DNA of 64,000 nucleotides from Chromobacterium subtsugae (GTDB taxonomy: Bacteria; Pseudomonadota; Gammaproteobacteria; Burkholderiales; Chromobacteriaceae): assembly GCF_001676875.1 (NCBI RefSeq), contig NZ_JYKA01000001.1, positions 372,001 to 436,000 on the forward strand, read 5' to 3'. Below are positions 38,505 to 45,690 of this stretch, piece after piece. Position numbers and translations under genes: made by a program. Under the pieces are notes generated by a model. That model was not told where the DNA came from, did no database searches, and was given only the letters and a program-made list of their open reading frames with translations. Each line of letters begins with the position of its first letter. Position 1 is the stretch's first letter.

Positions 38505-39909
38505 ACAAGGCCAGCGCCAGCTCGCGCTGCGCGGCGTGGTCGACGATGGGGTGCGGGTAGTCGCGCCCCAACTGGATGCCGGCGTCGCGCAGCTGCTCCG
38601 GCTTCGCCTGCCACGGCGCGTGGATCAGCTTGTCCGGCAGCCGCGCCAGCTCCGGCGCGTAGCGGCGGATGAAGCGGCCGTCGGGGTCGAACTTCTCGCT
38701 CTGGCTGACCGGGTTGAAAATGCGGAAATAAGGCTGGGCGTCGCAGCCGGTGCTGGCCGCCCACTGCCAGCCGCCGTTATTGGCCGCTAGGTCGAAGTCC
38801 AGCAGTTTCTCGGCGAAATAGCGCTCGCCCCAGCGCCAGTCTATCAACAGGTCTTTCACCAGAAAGCTGGCCGCCACCATGCGCAGCCGGTTATGCATGT
38901 AGCCGCTGCGGTTCAGCTGCCGCATCGCCGCGTCCACCAGCGGATAGCCGGTGCGCCCTTCCCGCCAGGCCGCGAACCAATCCGCATCATTGGGAAACGG
39001 CAGCGCGTCGTATTCCGGCTTGAACGCGTGGCCCACCACATCCGGCCGATGCCACAGCACCTGCTGGTAGAAATCGCGCCAGATCAGCTCGCTCAGCCAG
39101 GTCATCGCGCCCTCGCCGCCGTCATGCCAGGCATAGGCCGCCAGCCGGCGGATGGAGATGGTGCCGAAACGCAGGTGGACGCTGAGATAGGACACGCCCT
39201 TGACGCCGGGGAAGTCGCGCTGCGTCTTGTATCGGCCGATCCGGCTGGTGAAGTCGGCGAACAAGGCCTCCGCGCCGTCCGCGCCCGCCCGCACCGGCAG
39301 CGCGGACAGATCGCTGGGCAGAAAGCCGATGTCGGCCAGGCTCGGCATCGCCTCGGCCTGGCGCGGCAAGAGCGCGTCCAGATAGCGCCGCACCGGATAG
39401 GCCTGCAGATGAAACGGCGTCAGCGTTTTCAGCCAGGCGTTCTTGTACGGCGTGAACACCGAGAACGGCTTGCCGGCGCCGGTCAGCACCTCGTCGGTGT
39501 CGAAGATCGCCTGGTCCTTCGCCGCATGGAAAGCGATGCCGCGCTCGGACAAGCGCCGCGCCACCTCGGCGTCGCGTTCGCGCGCCGCCGGCTCGTAGTC
39601 GCGGTTGCAGAACACCGCGTCGGCGCCCAGTTGCGCCGCCAACTTCGGGATTTCGTCGGCCGGCAGGCCATGGCGCACCAGCAGATCGCCGCCCAGCGCG
39701 TTCAGCTCCGCCTTCAGCGCCGCCACGCTCTGGTGGATGAAATCGACGCGGCGGTCGTCGCGCGGCAGCGCGTCCAGAATCGCGGCGTCGAACACGAACA
39801 CCGGCGCCGCCGCCTCGCTGAGCTTCAGCGCGTGGTAGAAGGCGGCGTGGTCGTCCAGCCGCAAGTCGCGGCGCAGCCACACCAGCGCCATCCGATAGCG
39901 TTTGCTCAT
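38494..39909 (-). CDS. phrB: Deoxyribodipyrimidine photolyase
   Basis: Light-driven repair of cyclobutane pyrimidine dimers. The 471-residue protein has the N-terminal antenna domain (ALVWLRRDLRLDDHAAFYHAL) and the FAD-binding C-terminal half (GVSYLSVHLRFGTISIRRL; WLSELIWRDFYQQVL; GYPLVDAAMRQLNRSGYMHNRLRM; WQWAASTGCDAQPYFRIFNP). These are CPD-photolyase class I features. The start ATG 39909 overlaps the stop of the upstream LysR gene (ATGA), so the pair is translationally coupled. Confidence 0.95.
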   Translation of the reverse strand: MSKRYRMALVWLRRDLRLDDHAAFYHALKLSEAAAPVFVFDAAILDALPRDDRRVDFIHQSVAALKAELNALGGDLLVRHGLPADEIPKLAAQLGADAVFCNRDYEPAARERDAEVARRLSERGIAFHAAKDQAIFDTDEVLTGAGKPFSVFTPYKNAWLKTLTPFHLQAYPVRRYLDALLPRQAEAMPSLADIGFLPSDLSALPVRAGADGAEALFADFTSRIGRYKTQRDFPGVKGVSYLSVHLRFGTISIRRLAAYAWHDGGEGAMTWLSELIWRDFYQQVLWHRPDVVGHAFKPEYDALPFPNDADWFAAWREGRTGYPLVDAAMRQLNRSGYMHNRLRMVAASFLVKDLLIDWRWGERYFAEKLLDFDLAANNGGWQWAASTGCDAQPYFRIFNPVSQSEKFDPDGRFIRRYAPELARLPDKLIHAPWQAKPEQLRDAGIQLGRDYPHPIVDHAAQRELALALFKR

Positions 39910-40847
39910 ATTGGGTCTCTTTCGGCGGATGGGGACGCGGTCAGGCCGGCATCCCACGGCGGCGCGTCGCCGCCCAGTTTTTCGTCCAGAAAATCGATGA
40001 AGGCGCGCGCCTTGGCCGGCAGGCCGCGCTGCGGATACACCGCGTGGACGGCGTGCGCGGGCAGCGGGTAAGCGCTCAGCACCTCCACCAGCCGGCCGGC
40101 CGCCAGGTCCGCGCCGACGATGAAAGTGGGCATTTCGCAAATGCCCAGTCCGGCCAGCAGCGCGTCGCGCCTGGCCTCGCTGTTGTTGACCTGGTAATTG
40201 CCGCGCGGCGGCACGCGGATTTCGCCGTCCGGCCCGCTGAAAACCCAGCTGGCGCCGCCGCGGTAATAGGAATAATGGATGCAGTTGTGCCCGACCAGCT
40301 CCGCCGGATGCGCCGGCGCGCCATGCGCGGCCAGATAGGCTGGCGACGCGCACACCACCACCCGGCACGGCGCCAGACGGCGCGCCACCATGCGGTTATC
40401 CGGCAAATTGCCGATGCGCACCGCCAGGTCGTAACCGCCCTCCACCAGGTCCACCATCCGGTCGTCCATCGCCAGATCCAGCTGGATGTCCGGGTAGCGG
40501 CGCAGGAATTCGGCCACCAGCGGCGACAGGTGCAGGCGGCCGAAAGCCATCGGCGCGGCGACGCGCAGCAAGCCTTGCGGCCGCCCCTGCAGGCCGGCGG
40601 CCGCCTCTTCCGCCTCATTCGCCAGCGCCAGGGCGGCGCGGGCGCGGTCGTAATAGCGCTCGCCGGCTTCGGTCAGGCTCAGGCTGCGGGTGGTGCGCTG
40701 CAGCAGGCGCACGTTCAGCCCGGCCTCCAGTTGCTGGACGCGCTTGCTGACCGCGGATTTGGTCAGCCCCAGCCGTTCGGCGGCGGCAGAGAAACTGCCG
40801 GCCTCGACCACGGCGACGAAGATCGGCATCGCGGTGAAATGCTCCAT
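39906..40847 (-). CDS. LysR-family transcriptional regulator
   Basis: A 313-residue LysR regulator. The N-terminal winged helix (MEHFTAMPIFVAVVEAGSFSAAAERLGLTKSAVSKRVQQLE) is followed by the effector domain from about residue 90. The sequence resembles the CrgA/YhjC-like group with a 'TRSLSLTEAGERYYDRA' stretch. It overlaps the photolyase start by 4 bases and is divergent, across 147 bp, from a pair of DUF606 transporter genes. Either could be its target. Confidence 0.9.
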   Translation of the reverse strand: MEHFTAMPIFVAVVEAGSFSAAAERLGLTKSAVSKRVQQLEAGLNVRLLQRTTRSLSLTEAGERYYDRARAALALANEAEEAAAGLQGRPQGLLRVAAPMAFGRLHLSPLVAEFLRRYPDIQLDLAMDDRMVDLVEGGYDLAVRIGNLPDNRMVARRLAPCRVVVCASPAYLAAHGAPAHPAELVGHNCIHYSYYRGGASWVFSGPDGEIRVPPRGNYQVNNSEARRDALLAGLGICEMPTFIVGADLAAGRLVEVLSAYPLPAHAVHAVYPQRGLPAKARAFIDFLDEKLGGDAPPWDAGLTASPSAERDPI

Positions 40848-40994
40848 TCAATTGTCCACTTTTTATCCGAAATTAGTTTCCACAAATACGGATTATCAGT
40901 CAATGGGACACAATGTACAGTTCCGGCATCCCGCCTCTCCAACCGTCAAGCCAGCCGGCCGCGCGGCGCGCGGATTCAAAAAAAGGATTTCGCC

Positions 40995-41465
40995 ATGCCC
41001 TCCCATCCCCTGCCCGCCCGGCCGCTCAGCGATTACGCGCTGGCCGCGCTGGCCTTGTCCGCCGGCGCGCTGCTGGCCCTGATGATCCACTGCAACAGCC
41101 GGCTGGCCGCCGCCAGCGATCCGTTGACCGCCTCCTGGATCGCCCACGCCGCAGGCGCCTTCGCCGCCTGGCTGCTATGGGCGGCCTGGCGGCGTCCCGG
41201 GCCTGCCGCCGGACCGGCGCCGCGCTGGGCGTATCTGGGCGGCGTGCCTGGCGCGCTGACGGTGGCGCTGGCCGCCATCGCCGTCAACAGCCCGCTGGGC
41301 CTGGCCGGCACGCTGGCTCTGGCCATGGTCGGGCAGGTGCTCTTCGGCCTGCTGGCGGACCATTTCGGCTGGCTCGGCATGCCGCGGCGCCGGCTGGGCC
41401 GCAGCGATGCGCTGGCGGCGCTGCTGGTGTTGGCCGGTTGCGCGATACTGATTTTCGGAGCCTGA
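40995..41465 (+). CDS. DUF606/YdcZ-type DMT membrane protein (first of pair)
   Basis: A 156-residue protein with five hydrophobic segments, starting LSDYALAALALSAGALLALMIHCNSRLAAASDP, which fits the half-size DMT (DUF606/YdcZ) pattern. AAAAGGA precedes ATG 40995. The second half-size gene follows 3 bp later, suggesting a heterodimeric exporter. Substrate unknown. Confidence 0.85.
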   Translation: MPSHPLPARPLSDYALAALALSAGALLALMIHCNSRLAAASDPLTASWIAHAAGAFAAWLLWAAWRRPGPAAGPAPRWAYLGGVPGALTVALAAIAVNSPLGLAGTLALAMVGQVLFGLLADHFGWLGMPRRRLGRSDALAALLVLAGCAILIFGA

Positions 41466-41468
41466 GTC

Positions 41469-41930
41469 ATGCTGATCGTCATCGCCGCCGCCATCGCCAA
41501 CGGCCTGTGCATAGGCGGCAGCCGCGCCGTCAACGGCAAACTGGGCCAACATCGCGGCGCGCTGGCCGCGTCGTTCTGGAACCATCTGGGCGGCCTGCTG
41601 TTTCTCAGCCTGCTGCTGGCCGCGTCGGGGGCAATGCCGCGCCTGCCGGCGCACGCCCCCTGGCACGCCTGGTGCGGCGGCGTCATCGGCGCGCTGTTCG
41701 TCGCGCTCAACAGCTTCGCGCTGCCGCGGCTGGGCACGATGAAAACCGCGCTGCTGGTGATCGCCGGCCAGATGCTGGCTGGCGTGCTGATCGACCACCT
41801 GGCTGCGGGCGGCGGCAAATCCGCGCCTATCCAGCTGGCCGGCGCCGCATTGATCGCGCTGGGCCTGTTCGCGTCCCGGCGCGCCGCGGCTCAGGCTTCC
41901 CAACCGCCGACAGCGGCGCGGCAGGCCTGA
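41469..41930 (+). CDS. DUF606/YdcZ-type DMT membrane protein (second of pair)
   Basis: A 153-residue partner of the previous gene, again with about five hydrophobic segments (MLIVIAAAIANGLCIGGSRAVNGKLGQ; FWNHLGGLLFLSLLLAA; GALFVALNSFALPRLGTMKTALLVIAGQM). The conserved SFWNHLGG matches the DUF606 signature. Its stop lies 10 bp from the stop of convergent ynfA. Confidence 0.85.
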   Translation: MLIVIAAAIANGLCIGGSRAVNGKLGQHRGALAASFWNHLGGLLFLSLLLAASGAMPRLPAHAPWHAWCGGVIGALFVALNSFALPRLGTMKTALLVIAGQMLAGVLIDHLAAGGGKSAPIQLAGAALIALGLFASRRAAAQASQPPTAARQA

Positions 41931-41940
41931 AACCCGTCCA

Positions 41941-42282
41941 TCAGCCGCGCGGCGCCAGCATGATCACCGCCATCCCGGCCAGCGCCAGCCCGCAGCCCAA
42001 CGCGTCCCAGCGGTCCGGCCGGATGCCGTCCACCAGCCACAGCCAGCCCAGCGCCACCGTGATGTAAACCCCGCCGTAAGCCGCGTAGACGCGGCCGGCG
42101 GCGGCCGGGTGCAGCGTCAGCAACCAGGCGAACAGCGCCAGCGATGCCGCCGCCGGCGCCAACAGCCAAACCGGCTTGCCTTGGCGCAACACCAGCCAGG
42201 GCAGATAGCAGCCGACGATTTCCGCCAGCGCGGTCAAGGCGAACAAGCCGCCCATCCGCAATAAATTCGATATCAGTTCCAC
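41941..42282 (-). CDS. YnfA-family small membrane protein
   Basis: A 113-residue, four-helix inner-membrane protein ([68 protein letters not shown]). The pattern [10 protein letters not shown] ... [11 protein letters not shown] is diagnostic for YnfA/UPF0060. The start is GTG 42282 (VELISNLL), giving the family's usual length; an upstream ATG would add an implausible basic tail. Possibly a small DMT-type efflux protein; function not proven. Confidence 0.88.
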   Translation of the reverse strand: MELISNLLRMGGLFALTALAEIVGCYLPWLVLRQGKPVWLLAPAAASLALFAWLLTLHPAAAGRVYAAYGGVYITVALGWLWLVDGIRPDRWDALGCGLALAGMAVIMLAPRG

Positions 42283-42425
42283 GCGCTCTTTCTTCTTTGC
42301 GCCGCCCTCCCGGCGGCCGGCCATTGTACCGTTTCGCTATCGGCGCGATTTGAAAAGGCAAATTCCCAGGCGGCGCCCGCCGGCCTAACATCCAGCTACG
42401 CATATGACATGCAAAGGAGCAAGCC

Positions 42426-42812
42426 ATGACGCCATTCGCTATCAGAGGGATAGACCATATCGTGCTGCGGGTACGCGACCCGGAAGACTCGGCGCGGTTT
42501 TACCGCGAAGTGCTGGGCTGCGGGGTGGTGAAGCGGCAGGAAAGCCTGGGCCTGGTGCATCTGGACGCCGGCAGCGCGTTGATCGACCTGTTGAACGCCG
42601 AGGCGGCCGACGGCGGCACCGCCAATGTCGACCATTTCTGCCTGCGCGTCGAACCGTTCGACGAAATCGCCATCCTGGCGCATCTGGCCAGCCATGGCAT
42701 CGAGGCGGAGCCGGCCAGGCAGCGCTTCGGCGCCGAAGGCCGCGGGCCGTCGGTCTATCTGCCCGATCCGGACGGCAATGTGATAGAGCTCAAAGGCCCG
42801 CCCTCTGCCTGA
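42426..42812 (+). CDS. VOC-superfamily (glyoxalase/dioxygenase fold) protein
   Basis: A 128-residue protein with paired beta-alpha-beta-beta-beta units: IRGIDHIVLRVRDPEDSARFYREVLG, then NVDHFCLRV and YLPDPDGNVIELKGPP. Candidate metal ligands are the His of IDHIVL, the His of VDHFCL and the Glu of NVIELKG. Resembles small 'VOC family virulence protein' entries; substrate unknown. A GGAG precedes ATG 42426. Its last 58 bp overlap the 3' end of nsrR on the other strand. Confidence 0.85.
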   Translation: MTPFAIRGIDHIVLRVRDPEDSARFYREVLGCGVVKRQESLGLVHLDAGSALIDLLNAEAADGGTANVDHFCLRVEPFDEIAILAHLASHGIEAEPARQRFGAEGRGPSVYLPDPDGNVIELKGPPSA

Positions 42813-43252
42813 GCGCCGGACAAGCCGCGGTGCATGCGGATGATGGCCTCGCCGGTGGGGCTGGCGATGATGTCGCGCAGCGTGTAGCCGTCCAGCGTCT
42901 GGAAAAAGGCCTGCAGCGCTGCATCCAGCGCCCCTTTCAGCCGGCAACCGCCGAACAGCGCGCACGGCGGCTCGGCGCAGTCGATCAACTGCGACAAGCC
43001 TTCCAGCGTGCGCACCACCTCGCCCAGCCGGTAGTGCTCCGGCGGTTTCGCCAGCGCCAGGCCGCCGCCCTTGCCGCGGCTGGTCGCCAGCCAGCCCTGC
43101 TGCGCCATGAAGTGCACCACCTTAACCAGGTGGTTGCGCGAAATGACGAAGCGCTCGGCGATCTCCGGGATGGTGGCCAGTTGGCCGGGCTCCAGCCCGG
43201 TCAGGTACATCAGCACGCGCAGGCCGAGGTCGGTGAAACGGGTCAGTTGCAT
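42755..43252 (-). CDS. nsrR: NO-sensing Rrf2-family repressor NsrR
   Basis: A 165-residue iron-sulfur repressor of nitrosative-stress genes. The N-terminal winged helix (MQLTRFTDLGLRVLMYLTGL; NHLVKVVHFMAQQGWLATSRGKGGG) is classical NsrR. The cluster ligands C92, C97 and C103 (CAEPPCALFGGC) are all present. The start is ATG 43252; the frame to 43288 has no ribosome site. It is downstream of hmp on the same strand, 90 bp away. NsrR-type palindromes lie upstream of hmp and norB, so it probably controls both. Confidence 0.95.
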   Translation of the reverse strand: MQLTRFTDLGLRVLMYLTGLEPGQLATIPEIAERFVISRNHLVKVVHFMAQQGWLATSRGKGGGLALAKPPEHYRLGEVVRTLEGLSQLIDCAEPPCALFGGCRLKGALDAALQAFFQTLDGYTLRDIIASPTGEAIIRMHRGLSGAQAEGGPLSSITLPSGSGR

Positions 43253-43342
43253 GATGAGTGCCGCATCGATGGTTTTCACAGGAATCAATGGCCGGCAGCA
43301 TACCCCGGATCGGCGCTCCGCCTCAATCGGCCCGGGCCCGGC

Positions 43343-44560
43343 TCAGTCCGCCGACGGGTTGGAGCCGAACACCTCGTAATGGATGCGCGCCGGCGCCACG
43401 CCCTGCCGCAGCAGGCTGCCGCGCTGGACATCCATGAAGCCGAGCGGGCCGCACAGATAGTAATCGGCATCCGGCAGCAGCGCCAATTCGCGCAGCGCGT
43501 CCAGTTGTAGCCGCCCCGCCGCGTGGTAATCCACCCCGGCCAGATCCTGCGCCCGCGGCTGCTCGTAGCAGATGTGCAGCTTGAGCCGCGCATGGCGCTC
43601 CGCCAATTGGCGCAGCTTGTGCTTCATCGCATGCGCGCCGCCATGGCGCGCGGCGTGCAGGAAACGGATTTCGCGCTGGCCGCCCTGGCGCAGCAATTGG
43701 CCCAGCATCGCCAGCATCGGCGTCTGGCCGACGCCGGCGCTGATCAGCACCACCGGCCCGGCGCCGTCTTCGTTCAGGCAGAAATCGCCCTGCGGCGCGC
43801 TCAGTTCCAGCACGTCGCCCACCGCCACTTCGCGGTGCAGCAGATTGGACATCCGCCCGGCCGGCTTGCCCGGGCCGGCATCCTCGCGTTTGACGGAAAT
43901 GCGCAGGTGCTCGCCGTTGGGCGCATCGGACAGGCTGTACTGGCGCGGCTGGCTCAGTCCCCATTCCGGCACGAAGCGCTTCACCGACACGTACTGGCCG
44001 GGCCGGAAGCCGGGCAAGGCGCCGCCGTCGCTCGGCTCCAGGTAGAACGAAGCGATTTCCTCGCTCTCCGCCTCCTTGCGCACCACCCGGAACGGCCGCC
44101 AGCCGCTCCAGCCGCCATCGGCGTTGACCGTGTCCCGGTACAAATCGTTTTCCAGCCCAGCCATCAACGCCGCCAACTGGCCATAGGCCTCGGCCCAAGC
44201 CTGGATCAGGTCGTCGCCGGCGGCATCGCCCAGCACTTCGCGAATGGAAGCCAGCAAATGCTTGCCGACGATAGGATAGTGCTCGGCGCGGATGCCCAGG
44301 CTGACATGCTTGTGCGCGACGCGGGTCAGCACCGGCAACAGCGGCGACGGATCATCGATATGCTGCGCGTAGGCCAGCACCGCCATCGCCAGCGCCTGCT
44401 GCTGCTGGCCGGAATGCTGATGACCCTGGTTGAACAGGTGTTTCAGCTCCGGATTGTGCTCGAACATGCGGCGGTAGAAATGGCTGGTCAACGCCACGCC
44501 GTGTTGTTGCAATACCGGCACGGTAGCCTTGACCAGGGCACGAGTGGATGCGCTCAGCAT
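43343..44560 (-). CDS. hmp: Flavohaemoprotein (nitric oxide dioxygenase)
   Basis: Oxidises NO to nitrate with O2 and NAD(P)H. The 405-residue protein has the globin domain (1-140; distal Y29, proximal H85). A ferredoxin-reductase-type FAD domain follows (RQYSLSDAP; about 150-260), then the NAD domain (SAGVGQTPMLAML; YYLCGPLGFM). The start is ATG 44560 with AGGAG upstream. Two NsrR-type boxes and a terminator-like hairpin lie in its 5' region. Cytoplasmic. Probably co-transcribed with nsrR. Confidence 0.97.
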   Translation of the reverse strand: MLSASTRALVKATVPVLQQHGVALTSHFYRRMFEHNPELKHLFNQGHQHSGQQQQALAMAVLAYAQHIDDPSPLLPVLTRVAHKHVSLGIRAEHYPIVGKHLLASIREVLGDAAGDDLIQAWAEAYGQLAALMAGLENDLYRDTVNADGGWSGWRPFRVVRKEAESEEIASFYLEPSDGGALPGFRPGQYVSVKRFVPEWGLSQPRQYSLSDAPNGEHLRISVKREDAGPGKPAGRMSNLLHREVAVGDVLELSAPQGDFCLNEDGAGPVVLISAGVGQTPMLAMLGQLLRQGGQREIRFLHAARHGGAHAMKHKLRQLAERHARLKLHICYEQPRAQDLAGVDYHAAGRLQLDALRELALLPDADYYLCGPLGFMDVQRGSLLRQGVAPARIHYEVFGSNPSAD

Positions 44561-44572
44561 ATTGACTCCTTT

Positions 44573-44595
44573 AAGATTTATATTAAATACATCTT
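44573..44595. promoter_or_regulatory. NsrR-type box, proximal to hmp
   Basis: A 23-bp imperfect palindrome with half-sites AAGATTTAT and ATACATCTT, matching the known NsrR pattern AAGATGYAT-N5-ATRCATCTT as I recall it. It ends 13 bp upstream of the hmp start. Confidence 0.75.
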
Positions 44596-44604
44596 TAATC
44601 GCCG

Positions 44605-44627
44605 GAAAAAGCCTCTCTGCGAGAGGC
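44605..44627 (-). terminator. Terminator-like hairpin between two NsrR boxes in the hmp leader
   Basis: On the minus strand GCCTCTC-GCA-GAGAGGC is followed by TTTTT. It would stop transcripts arriving from the LPMO gene, and also those from the distal hmp promoter. Confidence 0.75.
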
Positions 44628-44636
44628 CTCCGATTT

Positions 44637-44659
44637 AAGATGTAAAAATAATACATCTT
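44637..44659. promoter_or_regulatory. NsrR-type box, distal, overlapping a promoter
   Basis: A 23-bp palindrome with perfect 9-bp arms AAGATGTA(A/T) ... ATACATCTT. It overlaps the -10 of the promoter listed at 44648-44676. Confidence 0.85.
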
Positions 44660-44676
44660 ATTTTGATCCCTGTCAG
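44648..44676 (-). promoter_or_regulatory. Candidate hmp promoter
   Basis: On the minus strand CTGACA (44676-44671) and TATTAT (44653-44648) with a 17-bp spacer. The -10 lies inside the distal NsrR box, the usual arrangement for repression. Confidence 0.6.
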
Positions 44677-44736
44677 CACCACCATCGCGATTTAGTGGCC
44701 GCTATAGGCTGCGGCCGGGTTTTCACTCGGCGCGGC

Positions 44737-45369
44737 TCAAGAGAAATCGAAGTCGATCACCTGATAGAAGGCGTTGCCGGTATCGGCCACCTCCCACACC
44801 GCCAGCACCACGTGATAGCCCTGCCGTTGCGGCATCCGCATCATGTGGATGGTCGGCTCCGGCGGCATCAGTTCGGCGCTGTGCTCCCAATAGGGCTGGG
44901 CGCTCATCTCCACCTTGTAGAAAGGCTCGGACTCGAACTGCGCGCGGCTCAACGGCTGGTTCGGATTCCAGTCCGCCTTGGTGATGAAGTAGTTCCAGCG
45001 CCGGGTCAGGTGGCGGGCGTGGTAGCTCCACTGAAACTCCATCTCCTGGCCGGACTTGGCCGGATGCTTGGCCCAGCGCTCGGCGCTTTGCTCGTCCAGC
45101 ACCGCCGAGTGCGCCTGGCCGGCGCTGGCGATCTTGCCATCGGCCGGCGGCGCCGCGTTGGGGGTATCGGTCGGCGCCAGAGGATCCATCAGGCCGGCCA
45201 CCGCCGCCGGGAAAAACTTGCCGCTTTCCAGGCCATTGACGTGCCAGCTTTGCAGCGGGCACTGCGCGTTGACGCCGTCCACGCAGAGCTGGCCGCGCGA
45301 CTCCGGCTTGAACACCTGGCCATGTCTGGGTTGCATGCCGGCTTTCGATTCCATCTTGGTTTGGCTCAT
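44737..45369 (-). CDS. AA10-type lytic polysaccharide monooxygenase / chitin-binding protein
   Basis: A 210-residue AA10-like protein. The first brace His is expected in RHGQVFKPESRGQLC (H16), the second in FQWSYHARHLTRRWNYFITK, and the axial Phe in DTGNAFYQVIDFD. The ADWNPNQPL segment is a further AA10 signature. Start ATG 45369 is supported by AAGGGG at proper distance. The oddity is that residues 1-15 (MSQTKMESKAGMQPR) are not a signal peptide, whereas active enzymes need His as the mature first residue. It may be exported by another route and processed after Arg15, or be inactive. A longer upstream frame gives no better signal. Confidence 0.8.
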   Translation of the reverse strand: MSQTKMESKAGMQPRHGQVFKPESRGQLCVDGVNAQCPLQSWHVNGLESGKFFPAAVAGLMDPLAPTDTPNAAPPADGKIASAGQAHSAVLDEQSAERWAKHPAKSGQEMEFQWSYHARHLTRRWNYFITKADWNPNQPLSRAQFESEPFYKVEMSAQPYWEHSAELMPPEPTIHMMRMPQRQGYHVVLAVWEVADTGNAFYQVIDFDFS

Positions 45370-45690
45370 GAAAATCCCCTTGGTTAATGTCAGGAAATAC
45401 AGCCGGCGCCGCCAAGCGGCGGCGAAGCGGCTGCCCGCAGCGTAGCCATTCCGCCACGACTGCTGGCTGGCCTTTTTGACTGGCGCGCCAGGGCCAAGCG
45501 GCTGCTGCTGACCGTTCTGCCGGCCCCGCTGCGCCATTCACGGCCGCTCTCACGCCAGCATCGCCAGTCATGCCTTTTAATTGGAACATGCCATTTGAGA
45601 TTTATTTGATATATTTAGTAGTAAAACTACATTGACATCAGGCAAAACCTGTAGTCGAGGGCAGACAAAACTACAAATGGAGACTACCTC
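45370..45690. promoter_or_regulatory. Divergent promoter region between the LPMO and glucoamylase genes
   Basis: About 320 bp. The part from 45590 to 45640 is A/T-rich. The 9-bp direct repeat AAAACTACA occurs at 45623-45631 and 45667-45675, 44 bp apart (about four helical turns), and TTGACA lies between them at about 45633. No -10 of quality was found for it. A shared sugar-responsive regulator site is possible. Confidence 0.4.
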
